This document shows positions 63,870 through 64,000 of a DNA stretch of 64,000 nt, piece after piece (within the stretch, counting starts at the first letter, position 1; each line of letters begins with the position of its first letter). This DNA is from Paracoccus versutus (GTDB taxonomy: Bacteria > Pseudomonadota > Alphaproteobacteria > Rhodobacterales > Rhodobacteraceae): assembly GCF_000763885.1 (NCBI RefSeq), contig NZ_JRKO01000006.1, positions 51,275-115,274 on the forward strand, in the 5' to 3' direction. The position numbers were made by a program, and so were the translations under genes. The notes under the pieces were generated by a model. That model worked only from the letters and a program-made list of their open reading frames with translations. It did no database searches and was not told where the DNA came from.

Positions 63870-64000
63870 TCACCCCATTCTTTCGGATGCGTAGCTTCCT
63901 GGCGAGGCGGGGAAGACCACAGTCTTGTTGCCGTTGAGGAACACCCGGCGGTGGATATGGGCGTGGATGGCGCGGGCCAGGACCTGGCTTTCGACGTCGC
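63870..64000 (-). CDS. purU: Formyltetrahydrofolate deformylase PurU, C-terminal fragment (cut by window end)
   Basis: The last 42 codons on the minus strand read [20 protein letters not shown] and [10 protein letters not shown], the conserved PurU C-terminus, ending at a TGA. PurU hydrolyses 10-formyl-THF to formate and THF. In methylated-amine gene sets it disposes of the C1 unit released by N-demethylation. The rest of the gene lies beyond the window. Confidence 0.85.
   Translation of the reverse strand, partial: DVESQVLARAIHAHIHRRVFLNGNKTVVFPASPGSYASERMG

Noticed and set aside
1..64000. CRISPR array
   Set aside because: No regularly spaced direct repeats were noticed, and no cas genes are encoded.

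Overview
The window is high-GC DNA from an alphaproteobacterium. A Rhodobacteraceae member close to Paracoccus is the best guess, from the dmmDABC dimethylamine demethylation block, the ABC-rich catabolic content and the overlapping ATGA/TGATG operons. No rRNA, intact tRNA or CRISPR array is visible.

Region 1 (1-28.2 kb, porin to 29.5 kb) is a large catabolic locus. It begins with a 3Fe-4S ferredoxin and its FAD reductase, probably serving a P450 just outside the window. Aldehyde dehydrogenase, GMC oxidoreductase, a PrpB-type lyase, a class III CoA-transferase, an FAH-family hydrolase, a LivKHMGF-type importer, an FAD oxidoreductase, a zinc alcohol dehydrogenase and an MFS exporter follow. 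Next come enoyl-CoA hydratase, an atypical SDR, acyl-CoA dehydrogenase, a PrpF-family isomerase, a FadR/GntR regulator, a metallo-beta-lactamase-fold protein, an acyl-CoA ligase, an Fe/polyamine-type ABC importer and a porin. Six copies of a near-palindromic site (core GGTTSAWC, usually TGGTTNAACCA) lie upstream of six transcription units here. One is in front of the GntR gene itself, so the locus looks like one self-contained regulon. It would import a compound, oxidise it, activate it as a CoA ester, beta-oxidise it and cleave it. The substrate is not identifiable from sequence.

Region 2 (29.6-45.5 kb) is accessory. Decayed fragments of an IS21 IstB-like ATPase and an ArsR-type regulator come first. 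A roughly 14.5 kb integrative mobilizable element follows, bounded by a perfect 13-bp direct repeat that matches the 3' end of an alphaproteobacterial initiator tRNA. It carries a four-gene translationally coupled type I restriction-modification operon (hsdM, an extended hsdS, a HEPN-like gene, hsdR), traC/traD divergent from a TraA relaxase with a candidate oriT between them, an AlpA regulator, mazEF and a large serine recombinase. The 3' end of a second, frameshifted serine recombinase abuts the right repeat in the opposite orientation, suggesting successive insertions at one site.

Region 3 (45.6-64 kb) is a nitrogen/one-carbon locus. It holds AmiC/AmiR-type sensor and antiterminator genes, an ATP-dependent N-methylhydantoinase pair (HyuA/HyuB), a divergent urea/amide-type ABC importer, dmmDABC for oxidative N-demethylation, an ammonium transporter, an XRE-cupin regulator and the 3' end of purU. 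Together they suggest uptake and opening of an N-methylated amide or lactam, demethylation of the released amine with transfer of the C1 unit to folate, and handling of ammonium.
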